NCBI GenBank assembly: GCA_015501595.1
Contig: JADNRX010000076.1
Coordinates: forward strand, 115,298 to 179,297
Reading direction: 5' to 3'
Length of the DNA: 64,000 nt
Source of the DNA: Hymenopellis radicata
Lineage: Eukaryota > Basidiomycota > Agaricomycetes > Agaricales > Physalacriaceae
Below are positions 1 through 9,960 of the stretch, one piece after another. Under the pieces are notes generated by a model, which ran no database searches, was not told the DNA's origin, and was given only the letters and a program-made list of their open reading frames with translations. Every line of letters starts with the position of its first letter. Within the stretch, counting starts at the first letter, position 1. Position numbers and translations under genes: made by a program.

Positions 1-181
1 AACACGTGATACCACCACTTGCTCTTGACTTCCATGGGCGGCGCAAATTACATGGGAGGCAGAAAGTGCGTCTGCCGTATGCCAGCCAACAGCATCCTCA
101 TTTCGACCTAGAAATGCTGCCAAAAAGCGATTCAAAGATCCTACTGCCCGTCTAGAGAAACGCTTTTTCAGTCGCCAGAAA

Positions 182-1801
182 TTGAACATTTTATCAAAGC
201 CCATCCCCACAAATCCAGCCAAAATATTGAAAAGTCCGTCGGATATCGGTTTCACACACGCGAGGAGGCGTACCGCATCCATGGAGGGCACTAGTCGTAT
301 AGAAAGCCCAGACCGCCGCTTCGAGGAGGTTAGATTGTCCAGCGAGGGATCCGAGAACAGGAATTCAAGGGTTCTCGAGGCATTGGATACTTCTGAGCGT
401 AGGCACTGTGTTCTTGCTTGGATCTTCTGCGTTGACTGCGAATAGCCTTGTCCCTACAAGCAGCCTTGGACCAAATCTTGTCTCTACCAGACCTCGCAGG
501 ATTGACGAGGACCAAGCGACCGCGGCCGAACGACATTCCTATTCTCCCGCCCCAATCAAAGGTAAAACCTGGACTTGCCTCAACTGTTAGTGCTCACAAA
601 CGATGCAGAGGCGCCGGGAACATAGCCCTGTAGACGCGTCTACCCTGGAAGATAGAGCAGACCAATCTACGAGAAACAATTCGCACTTGGACCCTAGCCA
701 ATCCGAATACCATCGTTCCAGCACCGACGCGTTTGTTTTCGGTGGCCGTTCAATACGCACCCTCACGCGAGAGACCTTCACCGGTAACGTCTTTGAATAT
801 GACGATCCCTGGAAAGCTGCTGGCATCGTCCTGGTGTAGAAACCGCGTCTTCAGATGGACCTATTGCCGCCCCATCCCGCAGCCCCATCTTTGTCCAACC
901 CGAACGACCGCTCGCATACTCATCCGAGACGCAGCTTCAATCTGCTTTGTATAGCTCTCCATCACCCAACTACGAACGCCAGTCTCAGCCGTTCATCTTC
1001 GACACTGATCTTCCTCCTAACGCTCATCCCGCAATGTTCGATTTACCGACGTCTTCTCCTCCGTCGCGCACAGTTTCCAGTGAAATTCCCATTGCGTCCT
1101 ATGGTGACGAGGTCGAACCAGATAGTCGGGATTACACTGCTATCTTCGAAGAAGAACAGCCTGCCGACATGGATACTATGTCTTATGAGGAAGAGGAAGT
1201 GTTGAACGGGAGGAACGACACCTCCGCTTCAAATCACTCACGAACACCCTACGAGTCTCGATCTTCTGTGCACAACGAGTACAATTCGTCCGCTCGTCAA
1301 GACTCTTCTGCTTCTCGACTTCAATATGGCGATGATTTTTCTAGCTGGATCCATGTCCCTTCCGAAGACCCTGATATACCCTACATTGATACTCAAGATG
1401 TCGTCAACGAGAACGATTTCTCGGAGTTTTCAAGCTGGGTTGATCTACCCTCTGCGTCTTCTGCGCCTCGCAAACCTTCCAGTCCGCTTTTCAGGCCGCT
1501 TGCAAAGTCTGACGATGTCTTTTCCATGTCGATAGCTTCACGGAATGGTGCTTCGCGCCTCGGATTTCTCAAGCTTCCAATGCCGACGCCAAAGCCCGTC
1601 AAGAGCTTCGTGCCTCTCCCAGCTCCTCCTACAATGCGCAGTATACCATTAGGAACGAGGCAACAACCGACGACCCGATATTCTCCTGTACAGGTACCTT
1701 TAATTATGAAGCCCGATCCGAGTGCGGTGGCAATGAACGACGACAGGGAGTCCGCAGATCATGTTGATGCGCGGGATGTGGTATTACTGGGAGTATGGTG
1801 A
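182..1801 (+). CDS. Unrecognised Ser/Pro-rich acidic protein, frame interrupted
   Basis: I do not recognise this protein. Composition supports coding: long Ser/Pro/Asp-rich, low-complexity reading frames typical of a disordered regulatory protein. Plausible exons run 182-392, ~440-562, ~592-833 and ~835-1801, with candidate introns at about 393-439 and 563-591 (the second only 29 nt). Near 834 the frame reading 'PWKAAGIVL' meets the frame reading 'GVETASSDGPIAAP', and one missing base would join them, so this is a frameshift, an assembly indel or an unusual splice. The longest single block, about 947-1801, includes the repeated motifs FSSWIHVPSEDPD and FSSWVDLPSA. A short acidic end (LDSDSDE, stop near 1887) may be a last exon after an intron at about 1795-1834, but the phase does not fit cleanly. 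The true start may lie left of the window. Confidence 0.4.
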
Positions 1802-1925
1802 ACGAGAGGAATGCTGTATCCTCAAATTATGCAGGATTGTATCTGTTTACGAAGGAGGAGCTGCTGGATTCTGACTCGGATGAGTGACTGAAGCCATGGT
1901 ACTGGCCATCCGACCACGGTCTATC

Positions 1926-1963
1926 ATTCTAATCTGTCGCCGTAACCACTTGGCTATAGCGCC
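1926..1963 (-). pseudogene. tRNA-Ser(AGA) 5' half, truncated copy
   Basis: These 38 bp are identical to the 5' half (acceptor strand, D arm, anticodon-stem 5' strand and anticodon) of the complete tRNA-Ser at 9540-9641, on the same strand. Downstream in the tRNA direction there is no matching TCTGT stem strand, no variable arm and no T arm, so it cannot form a tRNA. It lies about 180 bp left of the first hAT-like element. Confidence 0.8.
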
Positions 1964-2144
1964 GCCAATGATGATTGCTGACCCGTGTGGCGTGGGAATA
2001 AGCTTCTTGAATGCAAAATTCAAATGAGTAGTGTGGCGTCACTGTTGTGATCATACCTATGGGAGAAGGATGTAAGGTGGCTTGATGCAAAGTTGATGGC
2101 CTCGAATACGCACTGGTCAAATTATGCGCTCTATCATTGACTAT

Positions 2145-2593
2145 TAGGGTTGCGCAGGATACCTCGAGTATCGCGCCGTTCGATATTTAACCGGTTAATA
2201 ACGGTTAATAACCAGGTTATTAACACCCCCGCCGAGAGGTAAGTTTTGGGCGGTTATTAACCTATCACATGATGCAGTCATGTGAGCAGGCGGGCGCGTC
2301 GGGGCGGGATCAGTGAGGAGGAGGGTGATTTGTAGGCAAGAGGGCCTGTAATGAGCTGCTGGATCACCTAGATACATCAGAAGATCAGTAGAGCTCAAAT
2401 TAGACCATTTTGAGGCCACTAGAGAGGTTTTTGACGGCTGGAAAAGAAAAAATTGCCTCAGACTGGGAAAATACGCCACAATGCATCACGTGGAGGTTAT
2501 TAACAGTTAGTAACTGTTAATAACACACCCCAAAATGGGGGTATATTCCGCCGATGTTAGTAACCGCCTTGGGGAATATGCTGCGCAACCCTA
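2145..2593. mobile_element. Non-autonomous hAT-like element (MITE) 1
   Basis: The 449-bp element has 13-bp terminal inverted repeats, TAGGGTTGCGCAG at the left and its complement at the right. A perfect 8-bp target-site duplication TTGACTAT flanks it (2137-2144 and 2594-2601). An 8-bp duplication with TAGGG-type ends is characteristic of the hAT superfamily. Inside are many copies of GGTTATTAACC and GTTAGTAAC-like palindromes near both ends, as expected for subterminal transposase sites. No ORF of a transposase is present, so it would need an enzyme supplied in trans. It is 20 bp left of the Mutator-like element. Confidence 0.8.
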
Positions 2594-2613
2594 TTGACTA
2601 TCAAGTGAAATTG

Positions 2614-2757
2614 GGATAGGTTGAGCTCCCAGCCGCCTGCCCTTTTGGGAATGACAGCTGCCACGCGATTCCTGCTTCTCATCGCGTGGGCCTTCCGCGC
2701 CCGCCATAATCGGCGACTTGCACTTAGTAACCGTTAACTTCGTCGCGCTCCCGAACT
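2614..2757 (+). repeat. MULE left terminal inverted repeat
   Basis: About 144 bp matching, with scattered substitutions, the reverse complement of 9019-9495 once the hAT-like insertion there is removed. Shared landmarks are the outer GGATAGGTTGAGCTCC, a central CAGCTGCCACGCG, CTTAGTAACCGTT and the inner CTTCGTCGCGCTCCCG. Confidence 0.85.
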
Positions 2758-4805
2758 ACGTAGCGTGCCGCTTGTTGACACCGTATACTCAATAAACAGA
2801 CGTAATATACTGATTTCTTCAACACCCTTCACCAATGCCTAAGTCGAAAGCTACGCATGAGCCTCTGCGTCTGCGCATACCTCCCATTAAACCACCCACC
2901 ACTTCAAAGCCTTCGAAGCCACCGCGACAACATCAAATCCGATTCGGGAATGTATCGGCAACCGAGGCGGCCGAAGGACGCATGAAAAAGGCGGACCGAC
3001 AAAATCACCAACTCCTCGCGCGACAGCAAGCATGCACCCTGTATGTCAGGAAGCTTATTCTTTCCACGGAGCAGTCCATCGCCATCCAGCATCTGTATGA
3101 TGCCAACAAGATAGAGTCATATGAATTCCATGTCGGCGGTGAGGCGGAGCAAGAGTCGCAGCAGGCGACAGCCACCGTGATGGGAATACACGGCCTGACA
3201 TTCGCCGCACTCGACGAGGTCGATAATCGTTGGAGTGTTGCCTGGTCTGAGAACACGGGGGAAGGAGACAGCGCCATGAAAAGAGTACTGTTACAATGGT
3301 GAATTCGCAATCAACAGTATTTACTGGAATAGCTTACCAAGTTTTCTGGCAGTGACTGCGGCTACGACCATACTGTTGCTGGCTCGAAGAAACGAAATAC
3401 GCCGGCCCCATATACGGCATGCCTTGCCCATGCTGAAATAACATATGTTGTCTCTACGCAGAAAATCTATCGTGTCCGCGGTTTTTTTCAGCACAACGAC
3501 GCGTGTAAAGATGCCTTACTTACTCGCATTCCCCGAGAATACCTCCATCCCTCCGTCTATCGTCTGGCCCTAGACCAACTGGCCAATGGTGTCCCTCTGA
3601 GGCAGGTCCGGAAGAATAACCGCGACCTTGTCCGGTCTCGCAGTTATCCCGACATGTCGCTGGATCCGCGGCAGTGGCGGTACCGATATCTCATTGGGAA
3701 GGCAGACACAGCGTCACTGTACCGACAGCTAAGCCGGTTACAGGGTGTGAACGTTGACCAGCGACCTCATGTCAATATCCACGAGTGGTTGGACACGTCC
3801 TCGCCGCAGTACGATCCCGTGTTTGCTGAGGCCGTGTTCCACTACAACGAGCGTGCGGAGAGGGGCGACCGTATTGAGGTCTGCGTCGCCACCAACGAGA
3901 TGAAGGATGCAGCGTGGAAGTATGGTCATGGGAAGCAGCTCATCATGGATGGCACATTTGGGATCTGTAACCGAAAGGTTCTCTTGTTTGTACTCATGGG
4001 AGTCGACGAGGAGAATAAGGGCGTACCTCTGGCATTTCTATTCTTCTCTGCCCCGTCGGGAAACAAGCACACTGCAGCGGGGTATGATTCAGAGGTCCTG
4101 GCGAGATTGTTGGAGAAATGGAAGCAGAGTCTTGAGGTGTTTCAAGGGGTCGAACGTTCATGTTGAAAGTGGCTATCACCGACACGGACCTGAAGGAACG
4201 GATTGCCTTATTGAGGGTTTTCCCTGATATCATTCTTCTGATATGTCGCGTCCATCTGCGACGTTCGTGGCGGAATCACCGAAATAAATGTCTTCCAGGG
4301 AAGGAGTCAAAGGTTACAGATACGTGGAGGCGATTGCAGGCACTCGAGGATGCGCTAGTTCTATCAACATCGTTTGAGGCTGCTAAGGCCCTTGTTGAGA
4401 ATGAATACGACGTCATTCGACATGACCTTCCCAACGATGACCCAACTCGAGCCGGAGCTCTAGAACATCTTGACTACCTTTGGGGATATTGGATGTCAAG
4501 CGGCAAGTCAGATGACTTATGGAAGAGTTGGTCTGACTTTGGCCGCACGATTGCTGCTCAGCTTCTTCAATGTCCTCTCAATAACATTCTTCCCACTACC
4601 AACCATCTCGAGTCGTTCAATCGTGTTCTCAAACATACATATCTGCCTCAGGCGCAGCATGGCGGTCATCGACTTCGATTTGATGTTCTTCTCAAGTTCA
4701 TCATTCGTGATATGATGCCATCAATTTTTGAGGAACGGAGTGCGCGATTAGAGGAACTAAACCGGCGCAAAGCTCGAGCTCTATGTTTGGTCAACGGCGA
4801 ACAGC

Positions 4806-5160
4806 CACCAAGGTGTCCCAATTGGGCGATCAGATTTGATGTGGTACGGTACCCCATGACCTGATCAAATTTGATCCCCTCCCGCGTATCCTCCGGGGTT
4901 GAATAAATGTTGTTAAACAGTGAACTTGAAAGGCCTGTCAATACTGTCCTCAGGCGGGTCTGTCGTCGGCGTCGGTGGGCGCTCTCTCCTCGGCACCTTC
5001 CGAGACCAGTGTGATCTCGGAGTCATCCATCCGAACGCCATGTGCCGCTCGTCAACGGCCGCCCACGTCATCCGCCCATATTCCCATACTCCCGATCGTC
5101 ATCCCGCCTCCCGCTCATCGCCAGTTCCATTACTGCACACAGTAAATTCGCAAAAATTGT
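4806..5160 (+). repeat. KDZ element left terminal inverted repeat
   Basis: About 350 bp, near-identical to the reverse complement of 7535-7888. Matching landmarks are GATCAAATTTGATCCCC, the CCGGGGTTGAATAAATG block and the Gly/Ser-rich frame MNLKGLSILSSGG, which appears in both copies on opposite strands. That frame is a by-product of the repeat and is not treated as a gene. Confidence 0.88.
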
Positions 5161-6741
5161 AATAAATTCAATTAAATATATACATTTACCACGACCAGGT
5201 AAAATGACTTAGGACTAAACGGCTAAGCAGCAGACAGTGCGGTGATTACATCTCCGTATTCATGTCGTCGTCGCTGATATCAATGGCCTCAGCTGATTTC
5301 GGGGCCACCCGCCTTCAGGGCGAACACATCCTTCTGCTTCGCCGCCCTACCCGCCCCTTTACTATTCGCCTTCTTCGCCGCCGATACGTCCGCCACGCCC
5401 AAGGTCCTTGCACACTTCGAGGCACTGTTCTCGCTCAGCAGGTCATCATCGAGCTGGCAGTGTCGGAGCATCTGTTTCTTCTGGCTCGCCTCAGCCGTCA
5501 CCTGCGTCTCTTTCTGCTTCTCATTGTCGTCGCATTCACCAAGGGTGTTGAGATCGTCGTCGTTACGGGTGTCATCTACATTGAGGTGCATCCTCATCCT
5601 CGAGTCTGGGGTAGCGGTCGTCATCGTCCTCAAACATGGTTATTGTCGTCGTCGTTGGAGTCAAGTGGGATGGGTACCCGAAAAAGTGGTGGACGGCATA
5701 GTACTCGAATTTGGATTTTCGCAGAGGCGGGCAGCTTCCAACAATCAAGACGAGCTTGGCCACAAGGACGGCAAGTCAGCCTCAGTCTCTGGGAGAGTTG
5801 GCAGCAAGAACGCACCTTTGCCACTGCGCATCTGCTTTTACTTGTACCCAAGCGTGTACTCTCCGGACTTGATGACAAGAGCGAGACGTGCCGTCGAAGG
5901 GTGTCTTGAGGCCGTCTGTTCGTTGTCCAAACTCGTTGCAACTGTACAGGTCCAACCGACCTCTCAAATCGTCGACGCCGCAATCGCCAATTGCTGCCTG
6001 TTTTGAGAGGGCTTACGCGTGGCCCAGTCGTCCAATGGGCATGCCGTTTAAATGTGAAAATAGAAGGAAGAGACGAGCAAGAGCGGCAGCGATAACGGTG
6101 TCCAATGTGGGATGGTGGTGGTGGTGGAAGGTGAAGAGATACGACTCCGAACAGCACTTGATCACTGTTCGGGTCGTCGGCTCCGGATGCCGAGCATTGT
6201 TCAACGCGTCGTAGACGTTGAACGCGGGCGAATGAGCGCGTAGTAATATAGGCAATAGCTCTACATACATCAATCTACCATTGGATGGAAATACTATGTT
6301 GCCCGACTTACTGTATGATGTCTTAGATACCATCCTTGTTGCACCGCGAGCAAATGTGAGTACTGACATGGCTTATAGGCCCAAAAATTGACCAAAAAAT
6401 AAAACACTCTTACATGCTATAGGAACACATCCCACAATATTTTAAGGCTTCAATCGTCTCCGTTGTCGCGCTGGAGCTCGCACAAGTCGTCAAAACCCAC
6501 CCGGTCCGATCATCCGAGTGGTGATCAAGCACATTTTGGCACCGTTCAACTTGCCTTCCTACCACCACAATGAACCTGGCCCGCTCCCCGACGATCTGCC
6601 CTTCAGGCTACATCTCTTTTCTCTATTTCCACTCAAATTTCCGGACTTGACGATGAGGCTATCCTCTGTTTTCAACCGTTTATTCACCTTTCCTGGTTAT
6701 AACCTTCACCGCACACTGTTAAGGTCCTCCAGGTCCACTTA
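5161..6741. other. KDZ element interior without recognisable gene
   Basis: Several overlapping open frames exist on both strands. The most protein-like are on the minus strand at 5289-5633 (acidic, KK/AKQK-rich tail) and 5782-5967 (reads RLDLYSCNEFGQRTDGLKTP), but none continues far or matches a family I know. They could be captured host fragments or remnants of a second element-encoded protein. I see no intact gene here. Confidence 0.4.
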
Positions 6742-7483
6742 AAGGCTGTGAAGGCAATCCTGAAGAAGTACAACGATGCCGCTGCCCGTATGGAACCTCA
6801 GCGTTCACAGCTGAAACGGTAAGAGGTCGTCGCTTATGGATTTCTCGCTGAGTTTGATCTTCTGCGAGAGTCCCGCCACGACATTCGAGATAAGGGCTGG
6901 GCGACTCCAGCGGATCGACGATGAACGACTACTTCAAGATCTGCGGAGCCGATGAGGAACTGGTGAGGGCCGAGGGCCATGATCCATCCAGCTTCTGACA
7001 TACACAAACGACGAGGAGCTTTACCTGCGAGTCATGTACGTCGCGCTGAGGCAGAGCCCGCTGAACGTCGCCTTCCAGATTCGTCGCCGCTACTGTCTAC
7101 GTCGCCGGATGCACGCTGACCATCGCAACCTCGCGAGCATCGAGAAGTTGAAGGGGTTCAAGCAGGCGCTTGACAAAGGACTCGTGAAGGCGCTCAGACC
7201 GAGTAAGTGAGCAGGCGTGCGCCGTGGGTTTGAGGCCTCGGAATTTTTTACGATGGCCTTTCAAAGCTTCAGCCGCCCAGGAGTCGGTTGAGCGCTGCAT
7301 GTCTGGTACTGGCGGTGATTCTGCTGGCGTCGACAAGCGAGATGGGGCGGCGTTGTAGTGGAAGCTGACGACGCCCTTGGTGGTGAAATGGACAGCACTT
7401 TCGACTGGTAGTGGGAGGATGAGCAGGAGGAGGAGGCTTTTCAGACCGCCTTCACCATTGATGAGGCTTGCGGAGTGGGCTAA
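6742..7483 (+). pseudogene. KDZ transposase C-terminal fragment
   Basis: The translated text follows the typical C-terminal helical region of fungal KDZ transposases: AVKAILKKYNDAAARMEP, then after an in-frame stop EVVAYGFLAEFDLLRESRH and DIRDKGWATPADR. In another frame come LLTYTNDEELYLR and SIEKLKGFKQALDKG, followed by an acidic tail WDDEQEEEAFQ ending at 7483. At least one stop and two frame changes break it, and the catalytic N-terminal two thirds are absent. It is therefore a non-functional remnant inside the nested element. Assignment rests on my memory of this family's C-terminal pattern. Confidence 0.7.
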
Positions 7484-7534
7484 TTTGTAACAGTATCTGC
7501 ATGTATTATTTTAATGTAAATGATCACCATTTTT

Positions 7535-7888
7535 GCGAATTTATTACATGAGTTCTACATAATGGCGGGAGGACGATGAGCGGGAGGCGGGATGATGATC
7601 GGGAGTATGGGAATATGGGCGGATGACGTGGGCGGCCGTTGACGAGCGGCACATGGCGTTCAGATGGATGACTCCGAGATCACACTGGTCTCGGAAGGTG
7701 CCGAGGAGAGAGCGCCCACCGACGCCGACGACAGACCCGCCTGAGGACAGTATTGACAGGCCTTTCAAGTTCACCGTTTAACAACATTTATTCAACCCCG
7801 GAGGATACGCGGGAGGGGATCAAATTTGATCAGGTCATGGGGTACCGTACCACATCAAATCTGATCGCCCAATTGGGACACCTTGGTG
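7535..7888 (-). repeat. KDZ element right terminal inverted repeat
   Basis: Reverse-complement partner of 4806-5160, ending CACCTTGGTG next to the target-site duplication. The copies diverge at their inner ends, near 5130 and 7570. Confidence 0.88.
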
Positions 7889-9018
7889 CGAACAGCTCTG
7901 GAATGACTGCGAGCAGCAGTCTGGCAGTGCCTGCCGGTCAGTCCCTGTGGCGTACTTGACTCCCGATGAAGCGCGGGACGCTGCAGCTACTGGCATTCTA
8001 ACCCACAAGCAGATCGGACATCCTGAAATGCTTTCTGACCAAAGTGGTCTCATCCTCATTGCCATTTCGTCACTTTCTACCGAACACGACACCAACCCGA
8101 TTCAGTACCAGATCCATCTGTTCTTTTCTGGCCTTGCCTCTTGTTCATGCCCGGACTTTGCCAATCACGGGGGCGCGTGTAAACATATACGCGCTGCTTT
8201 GATGTATATCGAGAACCTTCGGGGACAATTCTCTATCCCTCCCATCCCCATACCATCAACAGAGCAAGGTGCTCGTCTGCTGTACAGCCATCTCACGTTG
8301 ACGGGCAACCAGATTTCAGCTTCCTTGTCTACTCCGGCGGCAGGCAAAGCAGATCTATCCGTTCCCGCCATCACTCGGGCAGCAGAGCGCCTGGAGGACA
8401 TTATCAACGAGCGTGCCGATCTGCATGAGATGCCGAGCCTGCTGATGACGAACCGCGCCAAAATTCACCAACAAGCCGGACGGAAATGGATGATGAGACT
8501 AGTAGCGAACCCGACGACGAGGTGTGCAAGAACATTTGTCGCGTTGTTGACATGCCTAATGTGACTACAGGTTGTCCCCGTGATGCGATCCCATATTGGT
8601 ATTCAAGAACAAGGTCGCGCTCGTTATCTCCACACTATTCGCGCCAACATGCCAAAGTTGGAAGAGTTTGCCGGTTTTCTATCTGAAATCACCTTGAGTT
8701 ACGAAGATCATGCGGAAACAGACAAATTTCTTGATGTTTTGCGCCGTCTGTCACAGGGCATCGAACAGAAACGACTTGGGGCCAGTGCACGACATGTCAA
8801 AGATTCATCTTTTGCCCCGCCATCAACACCGCCGCCACGGGATGGGAAACGGAAGCGTTCCGCCAATGAGGTTATGTCCCCATCACCGGAGAAGAAGCAG
8901 AAACGCCACGAGTCGTATTCTATTCACTAGACAGTAGACTACTAATAATATTCTTGTTTGCCCGCGCCGACTTGCAGAATTCACTAAGTCAAGCTATTAG
9001 TACCGCAGTGACGTCTAA

Positions 9019-9495
9019 CGGGAGCGCGACGAAGTCAACGGTTACTAAGTTCAAGTCGCCGAGTATGGTGAGCGCGGAAGGCCACGCAATAGGGTGGTGA
9101 AGTAAACCCTAGGTTTTGATACACCTCGGGTTTACTGCGGTTAGTAACGGTATTGATACGGTATCGAAACCTCGGCCGAGGTATCAGTACAGTTTCGATA
9201 CCGACACGTGACAAATTCACGTGATGGTGCGCTGGCACTCAGGCAAGCAGAAAGTGGCGGGATAAGGGCGGGCAGAGGGCGGCGGAGCGGTGCGCCACGT
9301 CACGTGGTAAAAGCACGTGCCGGTATCGAAACCGTTACTAACGGTTTCAAAACCAGGACCTCGTGGGGGTCGGTATCAATACCGTTACTAACACCCCCGG
9401 AGGTTTACTTCACCACCCTACCACGCAACGAGAAGCAGGAAGCGCGTGGCAGCTGTCATTCCGAAAAGGCAGGCGGCTGGGAGCTCAACCTATCC
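9019..9495 (-). repeat. MULE right terminal inverted repeat, split by a hAT-like element
   Basis: Reverse-complement partner of 2614-2757. The matching sequence is in two pieces, 9019-9089 and 9421-9495, because the 331-bp hAT-like element interrupts it. The outer end ...AACCTATCC abuts the 9-bp duplication GTGAAATTG. Confidence 0.85.
9090..9420. mobile_element. Non-autonomous hAT-like element (MITE) 2
   Basis: The 331-bp element has 19-bp perfect terminal inverted repeats, TAGGGTGGTGAAGTAAACC and its complement. A perfect 8-bp target-site duplication CCACGCAA flanks it (9082-9089 and 9421-9428). The interior has palindromes such as CGGTATCGAAACCG and GTTACTAAC near both ends, plus CACGTG boxes. 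No transposase is encoded. It inserted into the MULE right terminal repeat, so it is younger than the MULE. Its TAGGG start and GTTAGTAAC-type motifs resemble element 1, so the same hAT enzyme family may mobilise both. Confidence 0.82.
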
Positions 9496-9539
9496 GTGAA
9501 ATTGTAAATTGTTGTAAAACTACACATGTCAGGTTGAAT

Positions 9540-9641
9540 CGACGCCAGCAGGATTTGAACCTGCGCCCTCAAAGAGGAACAGATTGCACACTGGTTTAAC
9601 TTTATTCTAATCTGTCGCCGTAACCACTTGGCTATAGCGCC
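9540..9641 (-). tRNA. tRNA-Ser(AGA) with 20-nt intron
   Basis: On the minus strand a full cloverleaf folds: acceptor GGCGCTA with TGGCGTC, D stem GCC/GGC, anticodon stem ACAGA/TCTGT, a long variable arm (CTC-TTT-GAG core) and T arm GCAGG-TTCAAAT-CCTGC. The discriminator base is G. The anticodon AGA (9606-9608) reads UCU, which with the long variable arm and G73 means serine. A 20-nt intron at 9585-9604 lies one base 3' of the anticodon, the usual eukaryotic position. The gene is 36 bp from the MULE target-site duplication. Confidence 0.92.
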
Positions 9642-9960
9642 GTAAGACGTGAAGATGTGACACTGTGGCGGCTCGCGGCAGGTGTATCGTTGAAATAGCT
9701 ATGACTCTGAGCATCAAGACCATCGTTCTTAACTGAACTACATAGGCAGGAGAGCGAAGCAACAACGCAAGAAGAGAACTTTCGCCTGTGGCTGTGCTAG
9801 GTACATTGTGGCGGAGTTTGAATTGGGGGCACGCGTGGCGCGGCGTGCGTCGTCACGTCAAGAGTTGGAGTTGGTCGACCTTGACCACAATGACTGGTGC
9901 GTGAATCAGTGCTACTGCTAGGGCTAATCGTGACAGTCTCGTTCACAACTATTAGGAATC
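9642..9960. other. Intergenic, nothing recognised
   Basis: Short, compositionally ordinary sequence between the tRNA and the next coding-like block. I see no gene, repeat or clear regulatory site. Confidence 0.4.

Larger units (their letters stand above)
4806..7888. mobile_element. KDZ-type (Zisupton-like) transposon derivative nested in the MULE
   Basis: The 3,083-bp element starts CACCAAGGTGTCCC and ends with its complement. A perfect 8-bp target-site duplication CGAACAGC flanks it (4798-4805 and 7889-7896). Its terminal inverted repeats are about 350 bp and nearly identical, which suggests a fairly recent insertion. The only recognisable coding sequence is a decayed KDZ transposase C-terminus on the + strand (6742-7483). 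KDZ elements (Kyakuja-Dileera-Zisupton) are common in basidiomycetes and make 8-bp duplications. The 1.5 kb between the left repeat and that fragment holds no transposase text I recognise, so the element looks internally deleted or rearranged. Confidence 0.78.
2835..8930 (+). pseudogene. MULE transposase with SWIM zinc finger, disrupted
   Basis: This is the transposase of the surrounding Mutator-like element, a DDE-type enzyme that would cut and rejoin the element ends. The start is MPKSKATHEPLRL at 2835, with an intron at about 3298-3331. The catalytic block includes LIMDGTFGICNRKVLL (first Asp near 3948) and, downstream, VAITDTDLKERIALL, CRVHLRRSW and NHLESFNRVLKH. The zinc-binding CSCPDFANHGGACKH SWIM motif lies at about 8137-8181. 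The C-terminal tail is basic and ends at 8930, with an intron at about 8523-8571. Three lesions are visible: a frame change near 4150, the 3.1-kb KDZ insertion after VNGEQ at 4806, and a frame change near 8478. Reading across the insertion with one duplication copy removed keeps the frame, so the protein was continuous before that event. It is probably no longer functional. Confidence 0.85.
2614..9495. mobile_element. Mutator-like element (MULE), interrupted by two other transposons
   Basis: The 6,882-bp element is bounded by inverted repeats starting GGATAGGTTGAGCTCCCAGC. A perfect 9-bp target-site duplication GTGAAATTG flanks it (2605-2613 and 9496-9504). Nine-base duplications and long terminal repeats are typical of MULEs, and the body encodes a MULE transposase with a SWIM zinc finger. 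A KDZ-type element (4806-7888) splits the transposase, and a hAT-like element (9090-9420) sits in the right terminal repeat. Without these insertions the MULE would be about 3.45 kb. The insertion point is 36 bp from the 3' end of a tRNA-Ser gene. Confidence 0.88.

Noticed and set aside
4920..5162. Gly/Ser-rich open frame in the KDZ left repeat (and its twin at 7544-7774)
   Set aside because: Both copies lie inside terminal inverted repeats and are identical because of them; no protein family fits.
5289..5633. Acidic minus-strand ORF inside the KDZ element
   Set aside because: It starts and stops without neighbours in phase and matches no family; reported only as interior sequence.
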